Assembly: GCF_020217185.1 (NCBI RefSeq)
Contig: NZ_JAIWNX010000016.1
Coordinates: 1 to 10,000, forward strand
DNA length: 10,000 nt
Direction of reading: 5' to 3'
Source of the DNA: Asticcacaulis sp.
GTDB lineage: Bacteria; Pseudomonadota; Alphaproteobacteria; Caulobacterales; Caulobacteraceae
A program made the position numbers and the translations under genes. Below are positions 1 to 6,369 of this stretch, one piece after another; position 1 is the stretch's first letter; each line of letters begins with the position of its first letter. The notes beneath the pieces are model-generated. The model was not told the origin of the DNA. It saw nothing but the letters and a program-made list of their open reading frames with translations, and did not search any database.

Positions 1-10
1 GGGTTTTTTG
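1..10 (+). terminator. Possible tail of a terminator cut by the left edge
   Basis: The window opens with GGG followed by six T residues. This resembles the end of a GC stem plus T-tract of an intrinsic terminator whose stem would lie outside the window. Read on the minus strand it is an A-tract followed by CCC, starting about 15 bases after the stop codon of the POT transporter. A bidirectional terminator serving that gene and a plus-strand neighbour is therefore possible. The stem cannot be seen. Confidence 0.25.
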
Positions 11-24
11 TGTCATCTGACCGA

Positions 25-1908
25 TCAGTGACCGGTCTTAGGCGTATCGTCCACCGTATCCGACGCCCCGTGCGCCCAGCCCTTGAGGACGAAGGACAAC
101 AGGAACAGGACACCGCCGAGGATGATACCCGCCCAGCCGATGGTGTTGAAGGTCTTGAGCGACGCCTGAAGCGCGGCGCTTGGGTCAAGCACCTGACCAC
201 CCACCGTCTCGGTCGAGGCGAAGGTCGCCACAAAGGCCGCCAGATACTGCGCGCCAGACGTGCCGAGGAACCAGATGGCCATCATGGTCGAAACCAGCAC
301 GGTCGGCGACAGCTTGGTCTGCTGCGACAGGCCGACCGGCGACACGGCCAGCTCCCCCCAGGTGTGGAACATATAGGTCAGGAACAGGCAGAACAGCGGC
401 ACGCGGAAGTCCGCGCCGGCCAGCGGGGCCGACCACACCAGCACAAAGAAGCCCATACCGGCCATGACCAGACCGAAGGCGAACTTCTTGACCGGGTCCG
501 GGTCCTTGCCGCGCTTGGCGAGGAAGGTGAAGATACCGGCAAAGATCGGCGCGAAGACCAGAATGAAGAAGGGATTGAAGCTCTGGGTGTTCGAGGCATT
601 GAAGCCCATGTCGATCCACAAGGCCCCTTCGGGCACGCCGCCCATGGCCGTCACCTGCCCCGGTGTGGCCAGAAGCAGCGCCCCCAGACGGATGGGTTCA
701 GCGATCAGGTCCAGCGTGGTGTTGCGCTCAGCAAACAGGCTGAGCGAGGAACCGGCTTGCTCAAACAGGGTCCAGAAGACGACCGACGACAGGGTCAGCA
801 CCATGGCCAGCCCCAGACGGAAGTTTTCAACGCGGCTGAACTTGGTGAACATCTGGGTAAAGACATAGCCGAGGATCAGCACCGTCGCCACGCCCAGCGC
901 ATAACCGACGATAGTGTTGCGCTGAATGACGAAATAGATCAGCGGCACGGCGGCAAAACCCAGCAGATAGACCAGATTTTCCTTCGAGATAACGCCCGCG
1001 ACCTTCTGTTTCAGCGCGGCGGGGTTCGGAGCTTCGCCCTTGCCCTCCAGCAGTTTCTTGCCGAAGATAAAGCACAAAAGGCCAATCAGCATACCGACGC
1101 CGGCCAGACCGAAACCGGCCCACCAGCCGACGCGCTCGCCCAGATAGCCGCACAGGATGGCGGCCCAGAACGAGCCCATATTGATGCCGAAATAATAGAG
1201 CTGGAAGCCCGAATCCCGGCGCGGGTCCTTCTCACGATAGAGCTGCCCGACCAGAGACGAGATATTCGGCTTGAGGAAGCCCACGCCCATGGCGATCAGG
1301 GCAATCGACAGGAAGAAGGCGTGTTCGGCCCACGGCGTCTCTGTGGCCTTGCTCTTGGTGAAGCTGCCCTTTTCAAGGATTTCCGGCAAGGGGGCGCCGG
1401 CGGGCAGGCCCTTGATCTGATAGCCGCCATCGGGGGTGGCGCCGACCTCATAGCTGGCATTCCCCACTTCCAGACGCGGCGCGTCGCCGGAATTGGTGGT
1501 ACGCACCTCAAAGCCGTAGGTCTGGCCCTGATAGTGCAGGAACTCCTGTGTCGGCTTGCCCTCAAAGGCCATGCCGAAGTGGCCGAGCACCAACAACACA
1601 CCGCCAAACACAATGGCCTTGCGCGTACCTATCAGCCGGTCCGCCACCAGACCGCCGATCAGCGGCAAGAGATAGACCAGGGTGGTGTAGGAACCGTACT
1701 GCGCACTGGCCTTGTCGTCCGGAAACAGGAAGTGGCGCGTCAGATAATAGATGAGCAGCGCCCGCATCCCGTAATAGGAAAAGCGCTCCCACATTTCCGC
1801 GAAGAAACAGACGATCAGGCCACGCGGATGGTGGCGCATCTGCACAATGACCGGAATGGCCGTCAGCAGGGTAACGAGAAGCCCTGCGGCGATAACGATA
1901 TTGATCAT
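25..1908 (-). CDS. POT/PTR2 family proton-coupled oligopeptide transporter
   Basis: An inner-membrane MFS-type symporter of 627 residues that would import di-, tri- or oligopeptides with protons. The family signature is clear. It has the E-x-x-E-R-F-x-Y-Y motif at residues 38-46 in the first core helix, the YYFGINMGSF block near 238-247, FEQAGSSLS at 382-390 and GELAVSPVGLS at 518-528. The Glu residues E38, E41, E383 and E519 all sit in positions conserved in the family. About 14 hydrophobic segments are visible, including an extra one at residues 1-23 before the core. The protein is longer than the roughly 500 residues usual for bacterial POTs because of a soluble insert at about 115-195, predicted to be periplasmic, and a second long loop at about 391-440. 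I chose the ATG at 1908, which has GGGG nine bases upstream. An in-frame ATG at 1956 would add 16 residues that are not hydrophobic (starting MRPEWCPG). The gene lies 140 bases behind gshA on the same strand. The family is certain; the exact substrate is not. Confidence 0.93.
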   Translation of the reverse strand: MINIVIAAGLLVTLLTAIPVIVQMRHHPRGLIVCFFAEMWERFSYYGMRALLIYYLTRHFLFPDDKASAQYGSYTTLVYLLPLIGGLVADRLIGTRKAIVFGGVLLVLGHFGMAFEGKPTQEFLHYQGQTYGFEVRTTNSGDAPRLEVGNASYEVGATPDGGYQIKGLPAGAPLPEILEKGSFTKSKATETPWAEHAFFLSIALIAMGVGFLKPNISSLVGQLYREKDPRRDSGFQLYYFGINMGSFWAAILCGYLGERVGWWAGFGLAGVGMLIGLLCFIFGKKLLEGKGEAPNPAALKQKVAGVISKENLVYLLGFAAVPLIYFVIQRNTIVGYALGVATVLILGYVFTQMFTKFSRVENFRLGLAMVLTLSSVVFWTLFEQAGSSLSLFAERNTTLDLIAEPIRLGALLLATPGQVTAMGGVPEGALWIDMGFNASNTQSFNPFFILVFAPIFAGIFTFLAKRGKDPDPVKKFAFGLVMAGMGFFVLVWSAPLAGADFRVPLFCLFLTYMFHTWGELAVSPVGLSQQTKLSPTVLVSTMMAIWFLGTSGAQYLAAFVATFASTETVGGQVLDPSAALQASLKTFNTIGWAGIILGGVLFLLSFVLKGWAHGASDTVDDTPKTGH

Positions 1909-1915
1909 GTAAACT

Positions 1916-1941
1916 TGCCCCGTAAGGCCTGTGCCGGGGCA
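1916..1941 (-). promoter_or_regulatory. Hairpin covering the ribosome binding site of the POT gene
   Basis: A perfect 7-base inverted repeat, TGCCCCG at 1916-1922 and CGGGGCA at 1935-1941, flanks a 12-base loop. On the minus strand the arm nearest the gene contains the GGGG that serves as the Shine-Dalgarno sequence for the ATG at 1908. A folded mRNA would therefore mask the ribosome binding site. The repeat is seen directly; a regulatory role is inferred. Confidence 0.35.
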
Positions 1942-2021
1942 CCATTCGGGCCGCAATCGGACAGCAGACAGTTAATTTGCGGCGATAGGAGCAGCAAATG
2001 CACCGGTTGGCAAGCGCACTT

Positions 2022-2039
2022 CCGTTTCAGGGGAAACGG
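2022..2039 (-). terminator. Stem-loop just after the gshA stop codon
   Basis: CCGTTTC (2022-2028) and GAAACGG (2033-2039) form a perfect 7-base stem with a 4-base loop. It begins 10 bases after the gshA stop codon in the minus-strand transcript. No run of U follows on that strand, so it may be a weak or Rho-assisted terminator, or a 3'-end stabilising hairpin between gshA and the POT gene. The rest of the 140-base gap shows no gene. Confidence 0.4.
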
Positions 2040-2048
2040 TATACGGTT

Positions 2049-3422
2049 TTAATAGGCTTCTTCTGTGTACAATTTACGAAGGTCGCCCGCCCACGGGCCC
2101 TGATATTTTTCGATCAGACGCTCGGCCGGGGTGACGCCGCTCTCCGCGATTTCAAACAGTTCGCTGAGATAGCCGGTTTCATCGACCAGCCCGCCGGACA
2201 GACGCTGGCGGCGCTTTAAGCCCTCCCGCGCGATAGTCAGGGTATCGAGCGTCCAGTCCTTCACCGGACGACCGGCGATCTCGCCTTTCAGGCCGGTTTT
2301 GGCCGCCATGCCGCGCAGGGTATCGTGGTCTTCGATGCGCCAGCCCTTGACCAGATCCCAGGCGGCTTCCAGCGCCGCCTGATCATAGAGGAGCCCCGCC
2401 CACAGGGCCGGCAGGGCGCAGATGCGCGACCACGGGCCACCATCGGCCCCACGCATTTCGAGGTACTTTTTGAGGCGCACTTCAGGGAACAGCGTCGTCA
2501 GGTGATCGGCCCAGTCGTCCATCGTCGGGCGCTCTCCCGGCAGGGCGGGCAGCTTGCCGTCCATAAAGTCACGGAACGACTGCCCCGAGGCGTCGATATA
2601 GCCGCCATTGGGCGCGCCCTTGCGTTTGACGAAATACATAGGGACATCAAGGGCGTATTGGGCATATTTTTCATAGCCGAAGCCGTCTTCGAAGACGAAG
2701 CCCAGCATCCCCGTGCGGTCGGCATCGGTGTCGGTCCACACATTGGCGCGCGCCGACAAAAAGCCGTTGAGCTTGCCTTCCGTGAAGGGCGAATTGGCGA
2801 ACAGCGCCGTGGCGATAGGTTGCAGGGCCAAAGAGGTGCGGAATTTCAGCACCATATCGTCTTCGGACGAAAAATCGAGATTGGCCTGAATGGTCGAGGT
2901 GCGCAGCATCATATCGAGGCCAAGCGTGCCGACCTTCGGCATATAGGCGCGCATGATATTGTAGCGGCCCTTGGGCATGACCGGTGTTTCGGCCCGCGTC
3001 CACAGGGGCGAGAAACCGACGCCCAGGAAGCCCAGCCCCAGTTCAGAGGCCACGGCCTTGACCTCCTCAAGGTGCTGACCCGTTTCGCTGCAAATCTCGT
3101 GAATGGTCTCAAGCGGCGCGCCCGACAGTTCGAACTGCCCGCCGGGTTCCAGCGACACCGACGCGCCATCACGTTCGAGCGCGATCAGGTGTTCGCCCTC
3201 ATAGACGCCGCTCCAGCCAAAGCGCATCAGCCCTTTCAGCAGGGCTTCGATGCCGTCCGGACCTGCATATTCGGGACGGCGCAGATCGCTTAAATGAAAG
3301 ACGAACTTCTCGTGCTCGGCCCCGATGCGCCAGCGCTCAGACGGCTTTTCGCCCGACGCAAAATAGTCGGTAAGCTGCGAAAACGATTGAATGGGTTCCG
3401 AAATCTTGACCACGCGCCCCAT
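2049..3422 (-). CDS. gshA: Glutamate-cysteine ligase, plant/alphaproteobacterial type
   Basis: A cytoplasmic enzyme for the first step of glutathione synthesis: ATP-dependent joining of L-glutamate and L-cysteine to gamma-glutamylcysteine (EC 6.3.2.2). The 457 residues match the usual length of this class, which is distinct from the longer enterobacterial GshA. Recognisable blocks are the IGAEHEKF motif (33-40, metal/ATP-binding Glu region), GGQFELSGAPL (94-104), GRYNIMRAYMP (152-162) with GLDMMLRTSTIQ (168-179), RANVWTDTDADRTG (225-238) and KKYLEMRGADGGPW (318-331). The start is slightly uncertain. The ATG at 3422 has the AGGG directly against it with no spacing. A GTG three codons in (3413) would place AGGG nine bases upstream, a more normal distance. 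rsmE ends 78 bases upstream on the same strand, so the two may be co-transcribed. The gap holds the palindrome AATTGCAATT (3441-3450) and only weak promoter-like hexamers. All the motif blocks are intact. Confidence 0.95.
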   Translation of the reverse strand: MGRVVKISEPIQSFSQLTDYFASGEKPSERWRIGAEHEKFVFHLSDLRRPEYAGPDGIEALLKGLMRFGWSGVYEGEHLIALERDGASVSLEPGGQFELSGAPLETIHEICSETGQHLEEVKAVASELGLGFLGVGFSPLWTRAETPVMPKGRYNIMRAYMPKVGTLGLDMMLRTSTIQANLDFSSEDDMVLKFRTSLALQPIATALFANSPFTEGKLNGFLSARANVWTDTDADRTGMLGFVFEDGFGYEKYAQYALDVPMYFVKRKGAPNGGYIDASGQSFRDFMDGKLPALPGERPTMDDWADHLTTLFPEVRLKKYLEMRGADGGPWSRICALPALWAGLLYDQAALEAAWDLVKGWRIEDHDTLRGMAAKTGLKGEIAGRPVKDWTLDTLTIAREGLKRRQRLSGGLVDETGYLSELFEIAESGVTPAERLIEKYQGPWAGDLRKLYTEEAY

Positions 3423-3500
3423 CCCTAAAGTAACAGGCTCAATTGCAATTCACGGGTATATGGGCGTAAGGGCCCAGCGGCACAAGCGAATAACTCTAAA

Positions 3501-4247
3501 CTATTTCCAATCACCCTTTACGGCCTGATACAGGGTCAGGGCCGAGATGGCCGCCGTGTCGGCGCGCAGGATGCGCGGCCCCAGATTGACGGCCACGGCG
3601 CCCGGCAGGGCACTCAGGGTCTGGCGCTCGACCGCGTCGAACCCGCCTTCCGGGCCGATCAGGATGGACACCGCCCCTTCGCCCAGCCCACTCAGAGCCT
3701 CCAGCATGGGCGGGATGGTGCGTTCACCTGCTTCGTGGGTGGAATCCTCGTCGCCATAGATCAGGGTTTCCGGCGCGGATTTAAGATAGGCCTCCAGCTT
3801 GACCGGGGCCTGCACCTGCGGCACGTCGAGGCGCTCGGTCTGCTCCGCCGCCTCCTGCGCGATCAGTTGCAGACGCGCGACATTGGTGTGGTCGGCATTG
3901 GTGCGGCGCGTGATCAACAGTTGAATTTCACCCGCCCCCAGCTCGGTGGCTTTCTCGATAATCGTCTCCAGCCGGGCGCGTTTCACCAGCGCAATCAACA
4001 GCTTCGGGGCATGTCCTGCGGCCGGTTGCGCGCGCGTCTGCACGATCAGTTCGACATGGACGTGCTTTTTGCTCACGCTCTGCAAACGGCCGCGCCATTC
4101 GCCATCGCGGCCATTAAAGACGCTGATCTCATCGCCCTCCCCCAGCCGCATCACGGCGGCGACATAGCGCGCCTGATCGGGATTGAGCGGGAAGATCAGC
4201 CCTTCGGCAAAGGGCGGCGTGGTTTCGGCAATAAACAGTCGGATCAT
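3501..4247 (-). CDS. rsmE: 16S rRNA (uracil-1498-N3)-methyltransferase RsmE
   Basis: A cytoplasmic SAM-dependent methyltransferase that modifies U1498 of 16S rRNA in the 30S subunit (EC 2.1.1.193). The 248 residues are close to the usual size of about 245. The N-terminal part (1-70, starting MIRLFI) is the PUA-like RNA-binding domain, with VMRLGEGDEISVFNG near 32-46. The C-terminal part is the SPOUT trefoil-knot domain: KRARLETIIEKATELG (89-104), EQTERLDVPQV (135-145), LIGPEGGF (196-203) and LGPRILRADTAAI (222-234), which together form the SAM site. The reading frame is open 39 codons further upstream, but RsmE proteins start at this M-x-R-L-F sequence, so I use the ATG at 4247. No good Shine-Dalgarno lies at normal spacing; GAGG is 15 bases upstream and instead serves a four-codon upstream ORF. 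gshA follows 78 bases downstream. Confidence 0.95.
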   Translation of the reverse strand: MIRLFIAETTPPFAEGLIFPLNPDQARYVAAVMRLGEGDEISVFNGRDGEWRGRLQSVSKKHVHVELIVQTRAQPAAGHAPKLLIALVKRARLETIIEKATELGAGEIQLLITRRTNADHTNVARLQLIAQEAAEQTERLDVPQVQAPVKLEAYLKSAPETLIYGDEDSTHEAGERTIPPMLEALSGLGEGAVSILIGPEGGFDAVERQTLSALPGAVAVNLGPRILRADTAAISALTLYQAVKGDWK

Positions 4248-4258
4248 GAGGCTGTCAT
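4244..4258 (-). other. Four-codon upstream ORF overlapping the rsmE start
   Basis: On the minus strand, ATG ACA GCC TCA TGA starts at 4258 and stops at 4244. Its TGA overlaps the rsmE ATG in an ATGA arrangement. GAGG lies four bases before this small ORF, while rsmE itself has no well-spaced Shine-Dalgarno. A ribosome could load on the small ORF and restart at rsmE. The sequence arrangement is plain; translation is inferred and could be chance. Confidence 0.25.
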
Positions 4259-4329
4259 ACTGCCTCACGCTTCCGCCGCCAAGCGACGAATAGTCTTGTC
4301 CTTCGGCATCCCTCAGGGCAGGATGGTTA

Positions 4330-5349
4330 ATGACCGGGGGTTTGGGCATGGATGTCATCGTCAATTTTATCGCCGCCTATATCGACGCCGCCTGGCTCGA
4401 TTACGTGCTGATTATCGGCGGGCTGGGCCTGCTGTTTGTCGGGGGCGAGAGCCTGATCCGGGGCGCGGTCAGCCTCGCGCTGAACCTGCGCCTGTCGCGT
4501 CTTGTGATCGGCCTTACCGTTGTCGGCATGGGCACGTCGGCCCCGGAACTGATGGTGTCGGTGCAGTCGGCGCTCAAAGGCTCGCCTGATCTGGCCGTGG
4601 GCAATGTCGTCGGCTCCAACATCGCCAATATTCTTTTGATTATGGGCGTTGGCGCCCTGCTTTCGCCGATGGCTGCGAAGGGGCTCAGCCTGAAACGGGA
4701 TGCCCTGATCATGTTTGCCGTCACGGTGGGTCTTCTGTGGCTTGGCTTTCAGGGGATCATCACACGCGATCACGGCTGGATGATGCTGGCCCTGCTCACC
4801 ACCTATCTGATGGGTGTCTATGTCTGGGAAAAGATCATAGTGGGTAAGGATACGGCCCCGGCGGAGACTTCGACCGAAAGCGCAGGTTCGCCCCTTGTGG
4901 CACTGATCTGGGTGGCCTTGGGGCTGCTGATGCTGGTCGGCGGGGCCGATGCGCTGGTGCGCGGGGCCGAAAACGTCGCCCGCGGGTTCGGCATTTCGGA
5001 GGCCGTGATCGGCCTGACTCTGGTGGCGGTCGGCACGTCCCTCCCCGAACTGACCGTGACGATTATCGCCGCTTTTCGTCGTCAGGGTGAGGTCAGCCTA
5101 GGCAATCTGATCGGCAGCAACATCTTTAATATACTGGGTATTTTAGGTGTAACGGCCTGCATTGCCCCCTTGCGCATAGCGCCTCAGATGGCACAGATAG
5201 ACATGCCGGTCGCCTTGGGCGTCGCCGCTCTGGTCCTGCTGATCATCCTGCTCGCCCAAAAGGTCGGGCGACTGAGCGGCCTTTTGTTCCTCGGCCTCTA
5301 TGCCGCCTATATGACGTGGCTATTTGTGGGCCCCCAGAGCCTGCCCTAA
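4330..5349 (+). CDS. CaCA family sodium/calcium antiporter (YrbG-like)
   Basis: An inner-membrane cation exchanger of 339 residues, most like bacterial calcium/sodium antiporters that expel Ca2+ in exchange for Na+ or H+. The two alpha-repeats that form the ion site are complete. Repeat 1 has GMGTSAPE (66-73) and GNVVGSNIANIL (91-102). Repeat 2 has AVGTSLPE (233-240) and GNLIGSNIFNIL (258-269). Glu73 and Glu240, with Asn97 and Asn264, are the expected ion-binding residues. About ten hydrophobic helices are seen, with a polar cytoplasmic-type linker rich in Glu, Thr and Ser around 170-187 between the halves. The ATG at 4330 has AGGA six bases upstream. An in-frame ATG at 4348, with GGGGG seven bases upstream, is a fair alternative and would remove six residues. 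The gene diverges from rsmE across 82 bases. Its last 30 bases overlap the 3' end of the convergent hydrolase gene. The ion preference cannot be read from sequence. Confidence 0.93.
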   Translation: MTGGLGMDVIVNFIAAYIDAAWLDYVLIIGGLGLLFVGGESLIRGAVSLALNLRLSRLVIGLTVVGMGTSAPELMVSVQSALKGSPDLAVGNVVGSNIANILLIMGVGALLSPMAAKGLSLKRDALIMFAVTVGLLWLGFQGIITRDHGWMMLALLTTYLMGVYVWEKIIVGKDTAPAETSTESAGSPLVALIWVALGLLMLVGGADALVRGAENVARGFGISEAVIGLTLVAVGTSLPELTVTIIAAFRRQGEVSLGNLIGSNIFNILGILGVTACIAPLRIAPQMAQIDMPVALGVAALVLLIILLAQKVGRLSGLLFLGLYAAYMTWLFVGPQSLP

Positions 5350-6264
5350 ACGCGCCGCGATAAAGGCGTCGATGGCGTCGGTATAGGGACCGGGCACGCC
5401 GACCATCTTGTTGATTTCGCCGTGGCTCTTGTCTTCCTTCTGCACCGGGGCCGGCTTGCCCAGTTGCCGCAGAGCCCGGCTGAAGGTGTCGGCCTGATCG
5501 CAGGGCCGGTCCTTGCGCTGGGTCGAACAGACCATCATCATGGGTACGGCCTGCGGCGTCAGACGCTCCAGCGGCGAGGCCTGCGCCCAGCGCTTCGGAT
5601 CGCTGCCAAAGGCGTTGGTATAGAGCGGCAGCACGCGCTTTTGCGTCATCGTGGCCCGCAGGTCGAGCGTCGCCGAGTCCAGCACCACCGTCCCGGCCCA
5701 CAGTCGCCCGCTTCTGGCCGTCACCACCGAGGGATCGGCAGACGTCAGAGCCACCAGTTGCGCCCCGGCGCTGTGCCCCATCAGGATCAGACGCGAGGCA
5801 TCCCCGCCCCAGGTGGCGGCATTCTTTTGAACATAGACCAGCGCCGCCGCCACGTCCTCGGCCTGCGCATAGGCATCCGCCTGCGGCAAAAGGCGATAGT
5901 TGACGCTGACGACGATGTAGCCCTGGGGCAGCCAGTGCTTGACCTTGTTCTCGACCACGCCGCTATTGGCCTTGTCACCCGTCCGCCAGCCGCCGCCATG
6001 GACCATGACGATCATCGGCGCGTTGCGGGCATTGACCGGACTGTAAACATCCATCGCCTGCAAAGGGTCCGCCCCGTAACTGACGGTCTGCTTTTGGGTT
6101 CCGGGCAGGACGGCCTTATACACACGCGCCCCTTCTTCCGCTGACTCACCGTCCTGAAGCCGCTCCATATAGCGCGCTTTCAGACGCTCGCGTAGCGGCC
6201 CCTCCGCATGGGCCGGCACAGACGCCAGCATCAGAAGGCTCAGCAGGACAGGGGTCAGGCGCAT
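5320..6264 (-). CDS. Secreted alpha/beta-hydrolase, esterase/BD-FAE type
   Basis: A probable periplasmic or secreted carboxylesterase of 314 residues. A Sec signal peptide covers about residues 1-20 (MRLTPVLL, hydrophobic core, then VPAHA before the cut). The esterase/lipase fold is marked by the oxyanion motif HGGGW (89-93), the nucleophile elbow GHSAG (163-167, Ser165) and a C-terminal His in KSHGEIN (His281). The acidic triad member should lie in the segment around 246-256, where two cysteines (C246, C255) bracket a charged stretch and could form a disulfide. This resembles the group with carbohydrate-esterase members (BD-FAE-like), which can remove acetyl or feruloyl groups from plant polysaccharides. 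The divergent pectate lyase makes a role on pectin or hemicellulose side groups plausible, but that is inference from context. The start is well supported: GGAG lies seven bases before the ATG. The TAG stop lies inside the 3' end of the antiporter gene. Confidence 0.86.
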   Translation of the reverse strand: MRLTPVLLSLLMLASVPAHAEGPLRERLKARYMERLQDGESAEEGARVYKAVLPGTQKQTVSYGADPLQAMDVYSPVNARNAPMIVMVHGGGWRTGDKANSGVVENKVKHWLPQGYIVVSVNYRLLPQADAYAQAEDVAAALVYVQKNAATWGGDASRLILMGHSAGAQLVALTSADPSVVTARSGRLWAGTVVLDSATLDLRATMTQKRVLPLYTNAFGSDPKRWAQASPLERLTPQAVPMMMVCSTQRKDRPCDQADTFSRALRQLGKPAPVQKEDKSHGEINKMVGVPGPYTDAIDAFIAARLGQALGAHK

Positions 6265-6369
6265 GGCAAATCTCCGTTATGTCAGGGCTGATACGCCCGG
6301 TGCGCGCCGGACCCTGCGGCAGTAGCGAAATTTCCGCTTCGTGTTAGGCTGGCAAAAAAAGGAAACACC
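6265..6369. promoter_or_regulatory. Divergent control region between esterase and pectate lyase
   Basis: These 105 bases must hold the 5' ends of both divergent genes. They contain the perfect 8-base palindrome GAAATTTC (6327-6334), set within GCGAAATTTCCGC, and a GC-rich near-palindrome CCGGTGCGCGCCGG just before it. Either could bind a shared regulator. I could not pick convincing -35/-10 pairs on either strand. A run of seven A and AGGAA (6354-6364) form the ribosome binding region of the lyase. Confidence 0.4.

Noticed and set aside
10..43. Short inverted repeat GACCG/CGGTC around the POT stop codon as its terminator
   Set aside because: The stem is only five bases with a nine-base loop and is followed on the minus strand by an A-run, not a T-run.
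10..2052. A 680-residue plus-strand open frame covering the whole POT gene
   Set aside because: Its translation is rich in Arg, His, Gln and Gly with no domain and no ribosome binding site. The opposite frame is an unmistakable membrane transporter. Long antisense frames are expected where third codon positions are GC-rich.
2325..3293. A 322-residue plus-strand frame opposite gshA
   Set aside because: Low-complexity Arg/Gln/His-rich translation with no motif; the antisense gene is clearly gshA.
4248..4364. A 39-codon N-terminal extension of RsmE
   Set aside because: RsmE proteins begin at the M-x-R-L-F sequence. The extension has no family similarity and would overlap the divergent antiporter start.
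5422..6144. A 240-residue plus-strand frame opposite the hydrolase
   Set aside because: Arg/His/Gly-rich shadow translation with no motif; the minus strand has the signal peptide, HGGGW and GHSAG.
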